NCBI RefSeq assembly: GCF_001307275.1 | Contig: NZ_CP012831.1 | Location: 5,076,501-5,140,500 of the forward strand | Reading direction: 5' to 3' | Source of the DNA: Pseudomonas fluorescens | GTDB lineage: Bacteria > Pseudomonadota > Gammaproteobacteria > Pseudomonadales > Pseudomonadaceae | Length of the DNA stretch: 64,000 nt | Shown here: positions 33,200-42,125 of the stretch, one piece after another | How the letters are laid out: every line of letters begins with the position of its first letter | Numbering within the stretch: position 1 is the stretch's first letter | The notes under the pieces: generated by a model | What the model was told of the DNA's origin: nothing | What the model saw: only the letters and a program-made list of their open reading frames with translations | Databases searched by the model: none | Program-made: the position numbers and the translations under genes

Positions 33200-35209
33200 A
33201 TGAACTCGATATTTAAACAAGCCGAACTGTCCAGAAGAGCAGTACTTGAAAAAAAGTATGGGAAATCCGGTGGGCCACTTGCAAACCCTCCGGCTGTCAC
33301 CATTACGGCACAAACACTTCCGAACGACTTGAGAATTCCGGTGGCGGCGCTCGACGCGCCACTACGGTACACCATTCCTCGACCCTCCGAGCCTGAGGAC
33401 CCAGATGATCTGATCGAGTTCAAAATCCGCAAAAAAGGTGAGGCAGGTTGGCAGGATATTGAAGAGTTTCTTGAGTTAGGAGCTATTGCGGATCGGGAGT
33501 GGCCATTGTCGCGCTTTATTCCCATGGAATACTTGACAGAAGACAGGGTTCCAGAAACACCCACTGAATATGAAGTTCAGTATATTTATTGGTATGGCGG
33601 GACTAATGAGGGGTTGTCGGATATTACGACGTACGCCATTGACCGTACTCCTCCTTATAGAGTCAAGGAGCCGCCATCGAACCGGTCCCCCCAGGCTGCT
33701 GCATTTCCTGCGGATCTGGGGCCGAATGATCCGATTGATGAAGCCTATATTGGCAATAATCCGAACGGCATCACGATCAAAGTTGGAAGTTACAACTATC
33801 ATGCGACGGATACAATCAAGGTTTTCTGGGGTGTGGCACCGGACGTTAATCGCGACGAACCCGCCTATGAGGGGCCGCTGCCATCCTCATATGAAGTTCT
33901 CGTGCCCATCAGGGTGTTTGTAGAGTCCGATGAGGGCGTCAATACACTTCGATATGTAGTGACGGACCTTGCAGGTAATATCAGCAAACCCTCCGATCCC
34001 AGCTATCGTGAGATCAAACGTATCCCCGATCCGACGGTTTTTCCACCACCGGTGGTGCCACTGGCCAACGGCGAGGATGGCGATGATTTAATTGATTTGC
34101 GCGACTGTAATGAAGGGGTCGATATCATTGTCGAGGTGCCCACGCCGAACGTACCTACGGACACTGTTATGGCTTATTGGGGCAGTGAGCCACTTGGCGA
34201 AAAAAGGGTGCAGGAAAGTGTTGATGGAAAGTTGACTTGGAGGAACGTTGATTTCGAAATTATCAAACGGGTTTATGGCGATACGGACGGAGATGAACTG
34301 ACAAATATCAGTTACCAGATGTTCAGGGGGACTCCTAAGGGTGGGAGTGATGTGGATATCAAGGTTAATATTTTTTATGTTGGTCCGGAAAATCCGGATG
34401 AGCCCAGCCCAATAAATCCGAGGATGACTGCTCCTACTTTAGAAACCCTTAAAGGCTCTATTGATGAGGTTCTAGAGTCGGATTTCGGTGATCCGGCAAC
34501 GATTAAAATTGATCTGTTTTCCGCGCCTCCGACCCAAGAAGGATGGTTGATTGATGTATTCTATGATGACGTCAAAGTAGGCGACACTATCCGTTTGACC
34601 AATGGACAAGAAGGTACCCAGCTTACACCAGCGTTGCCATGGCAAACGATTCTTGACCAGGGGAGCGGAACGAAGGTGCTGCGATGGTCGCTCTATACCG
34701 CGACCAACCCTAACCCGATGGGTTCTCTCCCTAAAGATGTCCAGGTAGAAGAGTTTCCTATTCAGACGCCTATGCCGGAGGTGTTGAACCTGGCTGGACC
34801 CCTTAAACGGATCGGTTGTTCCACTTTGAACTTTGGGGCTTCCGGTGATGGCACCCCACGACGTAACTTGCAGGTGCGCATTCCGAAAAGCTCTTACACG
34901 GTTGACGGAGAAACTGTCACTTTGTCATGGGCCGCCTATACCAATGAGATCCCCCCAATCCTTATTCCAGGCACGGGAACTACGGTGGATCTTAATATCA
35001 GCGGTACGTTTCCCGATGCGGGAGAGGTCATCGAGATAGGTACTTACGAGACGCACTTCAAGCCGGCTAATCGTGGCAACGGTCGCCTCAGTTATACCAT
35101 TACGCGAACAGGCACGACGCCAACGCCACCGTCAGCGGAAGCCGAACATTATGTGTTGGTGACCAACAGTGAAGCGCAGTATTGCGAAGATGTTAACCCA
35201 GGGCCATAA
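33200..35209 (+). CDS. Large hypothetical Ig-like module protein, 669 residues
   Basis: GGAGACGCTAA precedes the ATG. No signal peptide. It contains about five modules of roughly 100 residues with the motif TDTIKVFWG (also TDTVMAYWG, GETVTLSWA), each closing with a Y-x-V/I strand (LRYVVTDLAGNISKPSDPS, ISYQMFRG, LSYTITRTG). Acidic and Pro-rich linkers separate the modules (PVVPLANGEDGDDLIDLR). The same motif family appears in the genes at 32301 and 60183. It starts 95 bases after the 32301 gene, so the pair is likely co-expressed. Not a recognised family. Confidence 0.72.
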   Translation: MNSIFKQAELSRRAVLEKKYGKSGGPLANPPAVTITAQTLPNDLRIPVAALDAPLRYTIPRPSEPEDPDDLIEFKIRKKGEAGWQDIEEFLELGAIADREWPLSRFIPMEYLTEDRVPETPTEYEVQYIYWYGGTNEGLSDITTYAIDRTPPYRVKEPPSNRSPQAAAFPADLGPNDPIDEAYIGNNPNGITIKVGSYNYHATDTIKVFWGVAPDVNRDEPAYEGPLPSSYEVLVPIRVFVESDEGVNTLRYVVTDLAGNISKPSDPSYREIKRIPDPTVFPPPVVPLANGEDGDDLIDLRDCNEGVDIIVEVPTPNVPTDTVMAYWGSEPLGEKRVQESVDGKLTWRNVDFEIIKRVYGDTDGDELTNISYQMFRGTPKGGSDVDIKVNIFYVGPENPDEPSPINPRMTAPTLETLKGSIDEVLESDFGDPATIKIDLFSAPPTQEGWLIDVFYDDVKVGDTIRLTNGQEGTQLTPALPWQTILDQGSGTKVLRWSLYTATNPNPMGSLPKDVQVEEFPIQTPMPEVLNLAGPLKRIGCSTLNFGASGDGTPRRNLQVRIPKSSYTVDGETVTLSWAAYTNEIPPILIPGTGTTVDLNISGTFPDAGEVIEIGTYETHFKPANRGNGRLSYTITRTGTTPTPPSAEAEHYVLVTNSEAQYCEDVNPGP

Positions 35210-35351
35210 CGGAGTGGCGGTTCGAAAGCGAGTGGCGAAGCTGTTTTCGCCGCTCGCTATGACGTCTGGTTTGTTATGGAGAAACCATTTCCTCATGGGA
35301 TTTTTCAACGCCAAAAATCAGATTATTCCTACATCGATTTGCATAGTTGCA

Positions 35352-35364
35352 CGCTAGCCTAGCG
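35352..35364. promoter_or_regulatory. Palindrome upstream of the autotransporter
   Basis: cgctag-c-ctagcg, 67 bases before the ATG at 35432, a location suited to an operator. It is unrelated to the CTGTCA element. Confidence 0.4.
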
Positions 35365-35431
35365 CCCCTCATTTGGCCGGCGTTCCAATCCGCGAGTGAC
35401 AGCCATTCAGTTCTTCAAGCAGGTGTCTACT

Positions 35432-37672
35432 ATGCGAAGCAAGTTTTCATTCATTTCGAACACGCCTTTCCGTTTTGTTCTCCTATGTTCACCTCTACTG
35501 GTATTTTCCAGCCAGATTGCTGCTGCGCCCATTGTGGGCGGTACGGAGACCATTACCGGTGGCACTCCTGAGCGTTGGGACCTCACTTCGAACGCTACAT
35601 TGAATGTCAACGGTGCACAGACGCTGTTCATCAATGCAGACGGTTCGACACTCAACGTCAATGCCGGTACCACCCAACAGATCAATGCCGGAAATGGATC
35701 CAAGGTCAACTTGAGTGGCGCGACCGTTACGGGGGTTGGCGGTTTGGCGGCTGTCCTGTTGAGCAACAGTGAGGCCAATATCGAAAACAGCACCATTACT
35801 GGCAATCGCGTCGGGTTGCAGGTCGTGCGTGAAGTGAGCACGTCGACAGGATCCACTGCGACTGTGAATGGAAGTACGATCACTGGCGTGACAGGTGGGG
35901 CGCTGGTGAGTGGGTACAGCAGCCTGGACGTCAACAATTCGACGGTTCAGGGTACCGGGGCTACCAGTTACGGGGTGAGACTGCTCAGTGCTCAAGCCAT
36001 GGCCACCAACAGCACGATAATCGGTGGACAAGATGGCATTATCCTTGGGCTCGACTCGAGCGCGATTCGACCGGTGGACCTGACGCTGGACAATACAACC
36101 GTCCAAGGCCAGACCGGCTCGGCCATTGTGGTTGACTTCGCCAACGCAGGCACCTCTAAAGCGACCATCACCCTTAACAACTCACAACTTGTGGCCGGTA
36201 ACGACACCTTGCTGGATGTCCGCGGGGGAGCCAACGCCTCTATGGAGGTCAACAACAGCGTATTGACCGGCAATCTCGTTAATGAAGCCGGCAGCACGCT
36301 CGATGTCACCTTGCAGAACAACTCGGTGTTGACCGGTCGCCTGGAAAATGTCTCCAGCATGACCATAAATGAGACCGGTCTCTGGGAGTTGGCTGGTGAT
36401 AGTCAAGTCGAGACGTTGGCCCTAAATGGCGGAACGGTTCGTTTCGGTTCCGATAGCAGTTTTTATCAATTGGATGTGAATGAGCTTTCCGGGAACGGTC
36501 GGTTCGAGTTGGGTACGGACTTCGTTACCGGCCAGACCGATCTGTTGAACGTGACGGGCAATGCCAGTGGTCGACATGAGTTACTGATCAGTAGCAGTGG
36601 CGTGGATCCGGTCGAGATGGGTGAAGCCATTCGGGTGGTGCAAACCGCGGGTGGTGATGCGCAGTTCTATATGGACAGGGACGTGGATTTCGGAACCTTT
36701 TCATACGGTCTGGCAAAAAGCGGCAATGACTGGATTCTGGATCCGAGCACCCGTACGGTCAGCCCGGGTACGCGTTCAATTCTGGCGTTGTTCAACACGG
36801 CGCCAACGGTATGGTATGGCGAGCTTACGTCGCTACGTACACGCATGGGGGAACTGCGTTTCAACGGTGCTGAGGCGGGCTCCTGGGGCCGCGTCTATGG
36901 CAACAAGTACAATGTGGCCGATGCTTCGGGTGTTGGGTATAAACAAACTCAGCAAGGTTTCACCCTCGGTGCCGATGCGCCGCTACCATTTGGTGACGGC
37001 CAATGGTTGGTGGGCGTGATGGCCGGGCATAGCAAATCCGACCTGGACCTTACCGGGGGCACCTCGGGCACGGTCAACAGCAATTACTTGGGCACTTACG
37101 CCACTTGGATCGATGCCGAAAGCGGTTACTATTTCGACGGTGTGGTTAAGTTCAACCACTTCCAGAATGACGCCAAGGTCGGTTTGAGCGATGGTCGCAG
37201 AGCAAAAGGTGACTATGACAATACCGGCTTGGGTGGGTCTGTCGAGGTCGGTCGGCACATCAAGCTTGACGATGATTATTTCATCGAGCCCTACACTAAA
37301 TGGTCAGCCGTGGTCATTCAGGGTAAAAACTTTTCCTTGGACAACGGTATGCGTGCCGATGGTGATCGCACCCGTTCATTGCTGGGTGAGGCGGGAATGA
37401 CCGTGGGGCGCAACTACACGTTGGAAAACGACATGCAGGTACAACCTTATGTACGTGTCGGGTTGGCTCATGAGTTCGTCAAGAATAATGAGGTCAGTGT
37501 TAACAATAATGTCTTTAATAACGATCTGTCAGGGTCTCGGGGTGAACTGGCTGCCGGTGTTGCTGTAGCGCTCACGGATCGACTGCAGATGCACGTCGAT
37601 CTTGATTACAGCAAAGGTGAGCATATCGAACGCCCCATTGGTGCAAACTTCGGTGTTCGATACGGGTTCTAA
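35432..37672 (+). CDS. Type Va autotransporter (pertactin-like passenger, outer-membrane barrel)
   Basis: 746 residues from the ATG at 35432 (AGGTG upstream). Signal peptide MRSKFSFISNTPFRFVLLCS, then a hydrophobic stretch ending AAAP. The passenger (about 40-420) is a repetitive beta-helix of N/T/S-rich turns (NSTITGNRVGLQVVR, NGSTITGVTGGALVSG and others). The C-terminal barrel (about 470-746) has ELRFNGAEAGSWGRVYGNKY, HIKLDDDYFIEPYTKWSAV and a terminal aromatic residue (GVRYGF) recognised by the BAM complex. No serine protease motif seen. Probably an adhesin or other surface protein. Lower GC than the flanks. Confidence 0.9.
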   Translation: MRSKFSFISNTPFRFVLLCSPLLVFSSQIAAAPIVGGTETITGGTPERWDLTSNATLNVNGAQTLFINADGSTLNVNAGTTQQINAGNGSKVNLSGATVTGVGGLAAVLLSNSEANIENSTITGNRVGLQVVREVSTSTGSTATVNGSTITGVTGGALVSGYSSLDVNNSTVQGTGATSYGVRLLSAQAMATNSTIIGGQDGIILGLDSSAIRPVDLTLDNTTVQGQTGSAIVVDFANAGTSKATITLNNSQLVAGNDTLLDVRGGANASMEVNNSVLTGNLVNEAGSTLDVTLQNNSVLTGRLENVSSMTINETGLWELAGDSQVETLALNGGTVRFGSDSSFYQLDVNELSGNGRFELGTDFVTGQTDLLNVTGNASGRHELLISSSGVDPVEMGEAIRVVQTAGGDAQFYMDRDVDFGTFSYGLAKSGNDWILDPSTRTVSPGTRSILALFNTAPTVWYGELTSLRTRMGELRFNGAEAGSWGRVYGNKYNVADASGVGYKQTQQGFTLGADAPLPFGDGQWLVGVMAGHSKSDLDLTGGTSGTVNSNYLGTYATWIDAESGYYFDGVVKFNHFQNDAKVGLSDGRRAKGDYDNTGLGGSVEVGRHIKLDDDYFIEPYTKWSAVVIQGKNFSLDNGMRADGDRTRSLLGEAGMTVGRNYTLENDMQVQPYVRVGLAHEFVKNNEVSVNNNVFNNDLSGSRGELAAGVAVALTDRLQMHVDLDYSKGEHIERPIGANFGVRYGF

Positions 37673-37743
37673 AAGCTTGCGACCCGAATGAATATCGCGA
37701 AAGCCAGGAAGGTTGTGTGAGGACGCACCTAAGGCCGCCCAGA

Positions 37744-37772
37744 CAAACGCCCCGATAGGTTCGGGGCGTTTG
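37744..37772. terminator. Bidirectional terminator after the autotransporter
   Basis: Perfect 12-base inverted repeat caaacgccccga / tcggggcgtttg with loop taggt, between the convergent stops at 37672 and 37807. Confidence 0.85.
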
Positions 37773-37806
37773 CTGTTGGGCACGAAAGGGCGAAAAAAGG
37801 CGGGCG

Positions 37807-38295
37807 TCAGGCCGCTTGAGTACCACGATAAGCCTTGAGTGCAAGTGAACGGTCAACTTTTGCATTAAAGGTCAGATTGATAGTTAATGTCGTTTTTTCT
37901 TCGTTCTCGTCTTCATACTCGACGACGGCGTTTGTCAGTGTGCCTAAAAAGGTCTCAGTGATCAGATTGAATGCAAGATCTGCGTCGCCACTTACTTGTG
38001 TATACAAAATCGGTTTTGACGGATCGCTGTTATCAACGAAGTTCAACCGTACGGCATCGGAGTCCGGACTCAAGGAGTAGACCGCATTGGGTAATCTGCG
38101 GCTGAACGACAGATTGATTTCCTTCGTGATATAGCCAGGTGCCGGTCCGCGCTGCCGGGCAAATAACACACGAGCCTCTCCATGTTCTGGCGGGAAGGTT
38201 TTGTAGGTAAGTTCTACCAAGCCAGCGTTGAATGTTTCACTGTTTATCGTTCCTGTGCAGGTGCCGAATTTTTGTGTGTTTCTGATCGCGTTCAT
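37807..38295 (-). CDS. Hypothetical beta-rich protein, 162 residues
   Basis: I chose the ATG at 38295 (MNAIRNTQKFGTCTGTINSE) because GGAGAG lies upstream; the frame runs on to 38358 without a better start. Beta-strand-rich with no signal peptide: NAGLVELTYKTFPPEHGEAR, then LSFSRRLPNAVYSLSPDSDAV, and a C-terminal strand pair (EKTTLTINLTFNAKVDRSLALKAYRGTQAA). No recognised family. It faces the autotransporter across a shared terminator, and a 30-base palindrome lies upstream of its start. Function unknown. Confidence 0.68.
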   Translation of the reverse strand: MNAIRNTQKFGTCTGTINSETFNAGLVELTYKTFPPEHGEARVLFARQRGPAPGYITKEINLSFSRRLPNAVYSLSPDSDAVRLNFVDNSDPSKPILYTQVSGDADLAFNLITETFLGTLTNAVVEYEDENEEKTTLTINLTFNAKVDRSLALKAYRGTQAA

Positions 38296-38375
38296 CAATA
38301 CGCTCTCCACTGTCGTGACGAAAGGTATCCTGGCGAGAGTTCCGGGATGACGTATCAAAGCGCTGATAGTTTGTT

Positions 38376-38405
38376 CTGTAAACTGTCACCCATGACAGTT
38401 TACAG
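38376..38405. promoter_or_regulatory. 30-base palindrome with CTGTCA-N4-TGACAG core
   Basis: Arms ctgtaaactgtca and tgacagtttacag, perfect over 13 bases, loop ccca. The core at 38383-38398 has the same 6-4-6 shape as the element at 32216. It is 80 bases upstream of the start of the minus-strand gene at 38295 and about 320 bases before the response regulator. No T run on either side argues against a terminator. Likely an operator. Confidence 0.6.
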
Positions 38406-38611
38406 GCTGAAAAAAATGTGTTTCTAAAATATTGCCTGGGAGATGATGGTCAGAGGGACTTCATCTCCGGGCTTGAGGATGTCGTGGGATGATGGAGGGG
38501 ATCGGTAAAGCTTTGTAGCGTCTATGTGAAATTGTGTAAGGGGTTTGCTCGTAGGTGGGTGAGGGCGTATATCCTTGGCCGCTTGAGATTCTCTGCGTCT
38601 GGCAGGCCCTC

Positions 38612-38686
38612 ATCGCGAGCAAGCTCGCTCCCACAGTGGTTTTGTGTCGTACCGGACATCCCTGTGGGCGCGAGCTTGCTCGCGAT
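38612..38686. repeat. REP pair upstream of the two-component genes
   Basis: Elements at 38612-38634 and 38664-38686; the second carries a one-base variant. Confidence 0.8.
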
Positions 38687-38724
38687 AGCGGCATGGCCGC
38701 GCCACAGCACTTTCTGGAAACACC

Positions 38725-39426
38725 ATGCCCAACATCCTCCTGGTGGAAGACGACACCGCACTTTCTGAACTGATCGCCAGTTACCTGGAGCGCAACGGCT
38801 ATCAGGTCAGCGTCCTCAGCCGTGGCGATCATGTGCGTGAGCGGGCGCGGGTCGATCCGCCGGACCTGGTGATCCTCGACCTGATGTTGCCGGGGCTGGA
38901 CGGCTTGCAGGTCTGCCGCTTGCTGCGGGCCGATTCGGCGACTTTGCCGATCCTGATGCTCACCGCCCGGGACGACAGCCACGACCAGGTCCTGGGCCTG
39001 GAGATGGGCGCTGACGACTACGTCACCAAACCGTGCGAGCCTCGGGTGTTGCTGGCGCGGGTGCGCACCTTGTTACGGCGCAGCAGCCTCATCGAGCCGC
39101 AGACGGCCAACGACCGCATCCTGGTGGGCAACCTGTGCATCGACTTGTCCGAGCGCACGGTGACCTGGCGCGGGCAGGCGGTGGAATTGTCCAGCGGCGA
39201 ATACAATCTGCTGGTGGTGTTGGCCCGGCATTCCGGCGAAGTGCTGAGCCGCGACCAGATCCTGCAACGCCTGCGGGGTATCGAATTCAACGGCACCGAC
39301 CGTTCGGTAGACGTGGCGATTTCCAAGTTGCGGCGCAAGTTCGACGACAACGCCGACGAAGCCCGCAAGATCAAAACCGTGTGGGGCAAGGGCTACCTGT
39401 TCAGCCGTTCCGAGTGGGAATGCTGA
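38725..39426 (+). CDS. OmpR-family response regulator, RstA-like
   Basis: 233 residues. Receiver domain with phospho-acceptor Asp52 (DLVILDLMLPGLDG), acidic pair 9-10 (VEDD) and Lys102 (DDYVTKP). C-terminal winged helix with VELSSGEYNLLVVLARHSGEV, TDRSVDVAISKLRRKF and the KTVWGKGYLF end. The partner kinase at 39431 begins 4 bases after the stop. The pair is closest in layout to RstA/RstB of enterics; the signal is unknown. Confidence 0.92.
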   Translation: MPNILLVEDDTALSELIASYLERNGYQVSVLSRGDHVRERARVDPPDLVILDLMLPGLDGLQVCRLLRADSATLPILMLTARDDSHDQVLGLEMGADDYVTKPCEPRVLLARVRTLLRRSSLIEPQTANDRILVGNLCIDLSERTVTWRGQAVELSSGEYNLLVVLARHSGEVLSRDQILQRLRGIEFNGTDRSVDVAISKLRRKFDDNADEARKIKTVWGKGYLFSRSEWEC

Positions 39427-39430
39427 GCCG

Positions 39431-40732
39431 ATGTGGAAGCTGCTGATTCGCCTCTACCTGGTCACCATCGTGTCCTACAGCGCGGCGATCTACCTGATGC
39501 CGGAACTGGTGGTCCGCCTGTTCCACGAGCGTTTCCTGACCTACAACCTCGATTATTCCCGGGGCCTGCAAACCCTGTTGGTCAAGCAGTTCCGCGCTGT
39601 GCCCAGCGCACAGTGGCCGACGCTGGCGGCGCAGATGGACAAGGAATTCGACCCGCTGCGCATCGAACTGGCCGCCATCGATGACAACGGTTTCAGCGCC
39701 GAGGAGCAGGCGCGTCTCAAGCGCGGCGAGAATGTGGTGCGCCTCGGCGACTGGGCCTGGCGAACCCTGGCGGCGGCACCGCTGGATGAGCACACGGCGG
39801 TGAAGATGGTCGTGCCGCCGGACCCGGCCGATGTCAGTTGGTTGTACTGGAGCATCAACGTGTTGATCGGCGCGACGATGCTGGCTTGCCTGTTGCTCTG
39901 GTTGCGGCCTCACTGGCGCGACCTGGAACGCCTGCGGCGCACCGCCGAGCGTTTCGGCAAAGGTCATCTGGGGGAGCGTACGCACATTGCCTCCAGTTCG
40001 AACATCGGCAGCCTGGCCCATGTGTTCGACACGATGGCGGGGGACATCGAGAACCTGCTCAACCAACAGCGGGATCTGCTCAACGCTGTGTCCCACGAAC
40101 TGCGCACGCCCCTGACGCGGCTCGACTTCGGCCTGGCCCTGGCGCTGTCCGATGATCTGCCGGCACCCAGTCGCGAGCGACTGCAAGGGCTGGTGGCGCA
40201 CATTCGCGAGCTGGATGAGTTGGTGCTGGAGCTGTTGTCCTACAGCCGGTTGCAAAACCCGCAACACTTGCCCGAACGGGTCGAAGTGGCGCTGGACGAA
40301 TTCATCGACAGCATCCTGGGCAGCGTCGACGAGGACCTGGCGGCGCCGGACGTGGTGATCGACGTGTTGTTGCATGGGACGCTGGAGCGTTTTGTGCTGG
40401 ACCCACGGTTGACCGCACGGGCGTTGCAGAACCTGCTGCGCAATGCCATGCGGTATTGCGAAAAGCACATCCAGATCGGCGTGCTGGTGGGTGGTCAAGG
40501 CTGTGAGATCTGGGTCGACGACGACGGCATCGGCATTCCCGACAGCGAACGTGAGCGGGTGTTCGAGCCGTTCTACCGCCTGGACCGCAGCCGCGATCGC
40601 GCCACGGGCGGCTTCGGCCTCGGCCTGGCCATCAGCCGCCGGGCCCTGGAAGCCCAGGGCGGCACCTTGACGGTGGAAGCCTCGCCGCTAGGCGGGGCAC
40701 GTTTCAGGCTATGGCTGCCAACACCGCCCTGA
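39431..40732 (+). CDS. Sensor histidine kinase, RstB-like
   Basis: 433 residues. N-terminal helix (LIRLYLVTIVSYSAAIYLMP), a periplasmic region of about 110 residues, second helix near 139-158 (LYWSINVLIGATMLACLLLW), then RPHWRDLERLRRTAERFGKG (HAMP, as in RstB), H-box His222 (AVSHELRTPLTRLD), N-box (NLLRNAMRYCEKH) and G-boxes (DDDGIGIPD, GGFGLGLAISRR). Starts 4 bases after the regulator, so translational coupling is likely. No obvious missing catalytic residue. Confidence 0.92.
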   Translation: MWKLLIRLYLVTIVSYSAAIYLMPELVVRLFHERFLTYNLDYSRGLQTLLVKQFRAVPSAQWPTLAAQMDKEFDPLRIELAAIDDNGFSAEEQARLKRGENVVRLGDWAWRTLAAAPLDEHTAVKMVVPPDPADVSWLYWSINVLIGATMLACLLLWLRPHWRDLERLRRTAERFGKGHLGERTHIASSSNIGSLAHVFDTMAGDIENLLNQQRDLLNAVSHELRTPLTRLDFGLALALSDDLPAPSRERLQGLVAHIRELDELVLELLSYSRLQNPQHLPERVEVALDEFIDSILGSVDEDLAAPDVVIDVLLHGTLERFVLDPRLTARALQNLLRNAMRYCEKHIQIGVLVGGQGCEIWVDDDGIGIPDSERERVFEPFYRLDRSRDRATGGFGLGLAISRRALEAQGGTLTVEASPLGGARFRLWLPTPP

Positions 40733-40737
40733 ATCCT

Positions 40738-40761
40738 GTGGCGAGGGAGCTTGCTCCCGCT
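40738..40761. repeat. Second-family REP-like palindrome
   Basis: gtggcgagggagcttgctcccgct-type element immediately after the kinase stop. Confidence 0.6.
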
Positions 40762-40788
40762 GGAGCGCGAAGCGGTCCCAATGACCCC

Positions 40789-41430
40789 TTACCCAAACAA
40801 CCCCGCCGCAATATTGATCGAAAACCCCAGGATCGCCGTGTTGAACACAAACCCGATCAACGACTGCGCCAGTACGATCTTGCGCAGTTGCCGGGTGGCG
40901 ACCCCCACGTCGGACGTCTGCACCGCGACCCCGATGGTGAAAGAGAAATACAGGAAATCCCAATAGTTGGGCGTGGTCAGCCCTTCGGCAAAGCGCAGCG
41001 CCGGCTCCTTGCCCTCCCAGGTGTAATACAGCCGTGCGTAGTGAACGCTGAAAATCACCCCGATCAGCAACCATGAGCCGATCACGGTCATTGCCGTGAA
41101 GCCATAATGCAACAGCTTGCCAGCGGCCTGCAGGTCGCGGCTGCCGGCCAGCTCGAAGGTGATGGTCGCCAGGCTGGCCAAGGCCGCGACGCAGACCGTC
41201 AGCAGCACCAGCCCGGCATTTTCATCTTCGATTTCGGCGATGCGCTTCACATCGGGCGCCTTGGCCCGCACGGTCAGCCAGAACATCAGCACCAGGTAGG
41301 TCCAGACCCCGGCATTCCAACCGATCAGGATCTTGCTGATGATCGAGTCCACGGGAGCCAGGATACCCACCGCCAGGCCAAGGACCGTGGCGCTGGAAAG
41401 ACGCGGGTGAGTGCGGGCGAGGAAGGGCAT
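40789..41430 (-). CDS. DUF1345 integral membrane protein
   Basis: 213 residues with about five predicted membrane helices (SATVLGLAVGILAPVDSIIS, LIGWNAGVWTYLVLMFWLTV, LVLLTVCVAALASLATITFE and others). C-terminal conserved loop YYTWEGKEPALRFAEG then PNYWDFLYFSFTIGVAVQTSDV, a DUF1345 hallmark. Inner-membrane protein of unknown function. Next to nicotinamidase on the same strand, separated by 41 bases, so possible co-transcription. Confidence 0.88.
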   Translation of the reverse strand: MPFLARTHPRLSSATVLGLAVGILAPVDSIISKILIGWNAGVWTYLVLMFWLTVRAKAPDVKRIAEIEDENAGLVLLTVCVAALASLATITFELAGSRDLQAAGKLLHYGFTAMTVIGSWLLIGVIFSVHYARLYYTWEGKEPALRFAEGLTTPNYWDFLYFSFTIGVAVQTSDVGVATRQLRKIVLAQSLIGFVFNTAILGFSINIAAGLFG

Positions 41431-41471
41431 GGAGGCTCACTGTCCGGAAAAGAGGCGCCTAGTATGGGCCA

Positions 41472-42125
41472 TCAAGCGAAGGGGCGACCGTCTATCGCGC
41501 TGGATTCGATCAATTGCACGCCCGCTTCCTGCATCCGCTGGATCGCCGCCTCCATCGAGCCCTCCCTGTCGATGCCCCGGCAGGCGTCCAGCACCACAAA
41601 CGCGTTGAACCCGGCCAGCCGGGCATCCAGTGCCGAAAACATCACGCAGAAATCCAGGGCCAGGCCTACCAGGTAGACGGTGTCGATGCCGCGTTCCTTG
41701 AGGTAGCCGGTCAAACCGGTCGGGGTCTGGTGGTCCGCTTCCAGGAAGGCCGAGTAGCTGTCGATGTCCGGGTTGCAGCCTTTGCGAATGATCAGCTTGG
41801 CATGGTCAAGCCCGAGTGCCGGGTGCAGCGCGGCACCGTGGCTGCCCTGTAGGCAGTGGTCGGGCCAGAGTGTCTGCTCGCCGTAGGGCAATTGGACGGT
41901 GTCGAAAGGTTGCTTGCCCGGGTGACTGGAGGCAAACGAGGCGTGCCCGGCCGGGTGCCAGTCTTGCGCTAGGACGACGTGCCTGAATGATTGGCCGAGC
42001 TGGTTGATCAACGGCACGATCTCATCGCCTCCTGGCACGGCCAGTTGGCCACCGGGGATGAAGTCGTTCTGTACATCGATCACCACGAGTGCGGTGGTCA
42101 AGGCTCGGTTGGCTGGAATGCTCAT
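41472..42125 (-). CDS. pncA: Nicotinamidase/pyrazinamidase
   Basis: Hydrolyses nicotinamide to nicotinate in NAD salvage. 217 residues. Catalytic triad Asp18 (VIDVQNDF), Lys115 (IIRKGCNPD) and Cys160 (GLALDFCV). Metal ligands Asp55 and His57 (AQDWHPAGHASF), with a third His near 90 (LWPDHCLQG). The length matches E. coli PncA (213). GGAATC precedes the start. Followed by the DUF1345 gene. Confidence 0.95.
   Translation of the reverse strand: MSIPANRALTTALVVIDVQNDFIPGGQLAVPGGDEIVPLINQLGQSFRHVVLAQDWHPAGHASFASSHPGKQPFDTVQLPYGEQTLWPDHCLQGSHGAALHPALGLDHAKLIIRKGCNPDIDSYSAFLEADHQTPTGLTGYLKERGIDTVYLVGLALDFCVMFSALDARLAGFNAFVVLDACRGIDREGSMEAAIQRMQEAGVQLIESSAIDGRPFA

Larger units (their letters stand above)
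38296..38724. other. 429-base intergenic region, right edge of the accessory block
   Basis: Holds a perfect 13-base inverted repeat (38376-38405) and a REP pair (38612-38686). No gene call is supported: the plus-strand and minus-strand frames here are short or REP-derived. GC content returns to the genome-typical level toward the right. Confidence 0.6.

Noticed and set aside
38376..38405. 30-base palindrome read as a terminator
   Set aside because: No T or A run adjoins either arm and it lies upstream, not downstream, of the nearest gene starts; operator reading preferred.
40911..41074. Frames overlapping the DUF1345 gene on both strands
   Set aside because: Short, lacking ribosome sites or family signatures; the DUF1345 frame explains the region.
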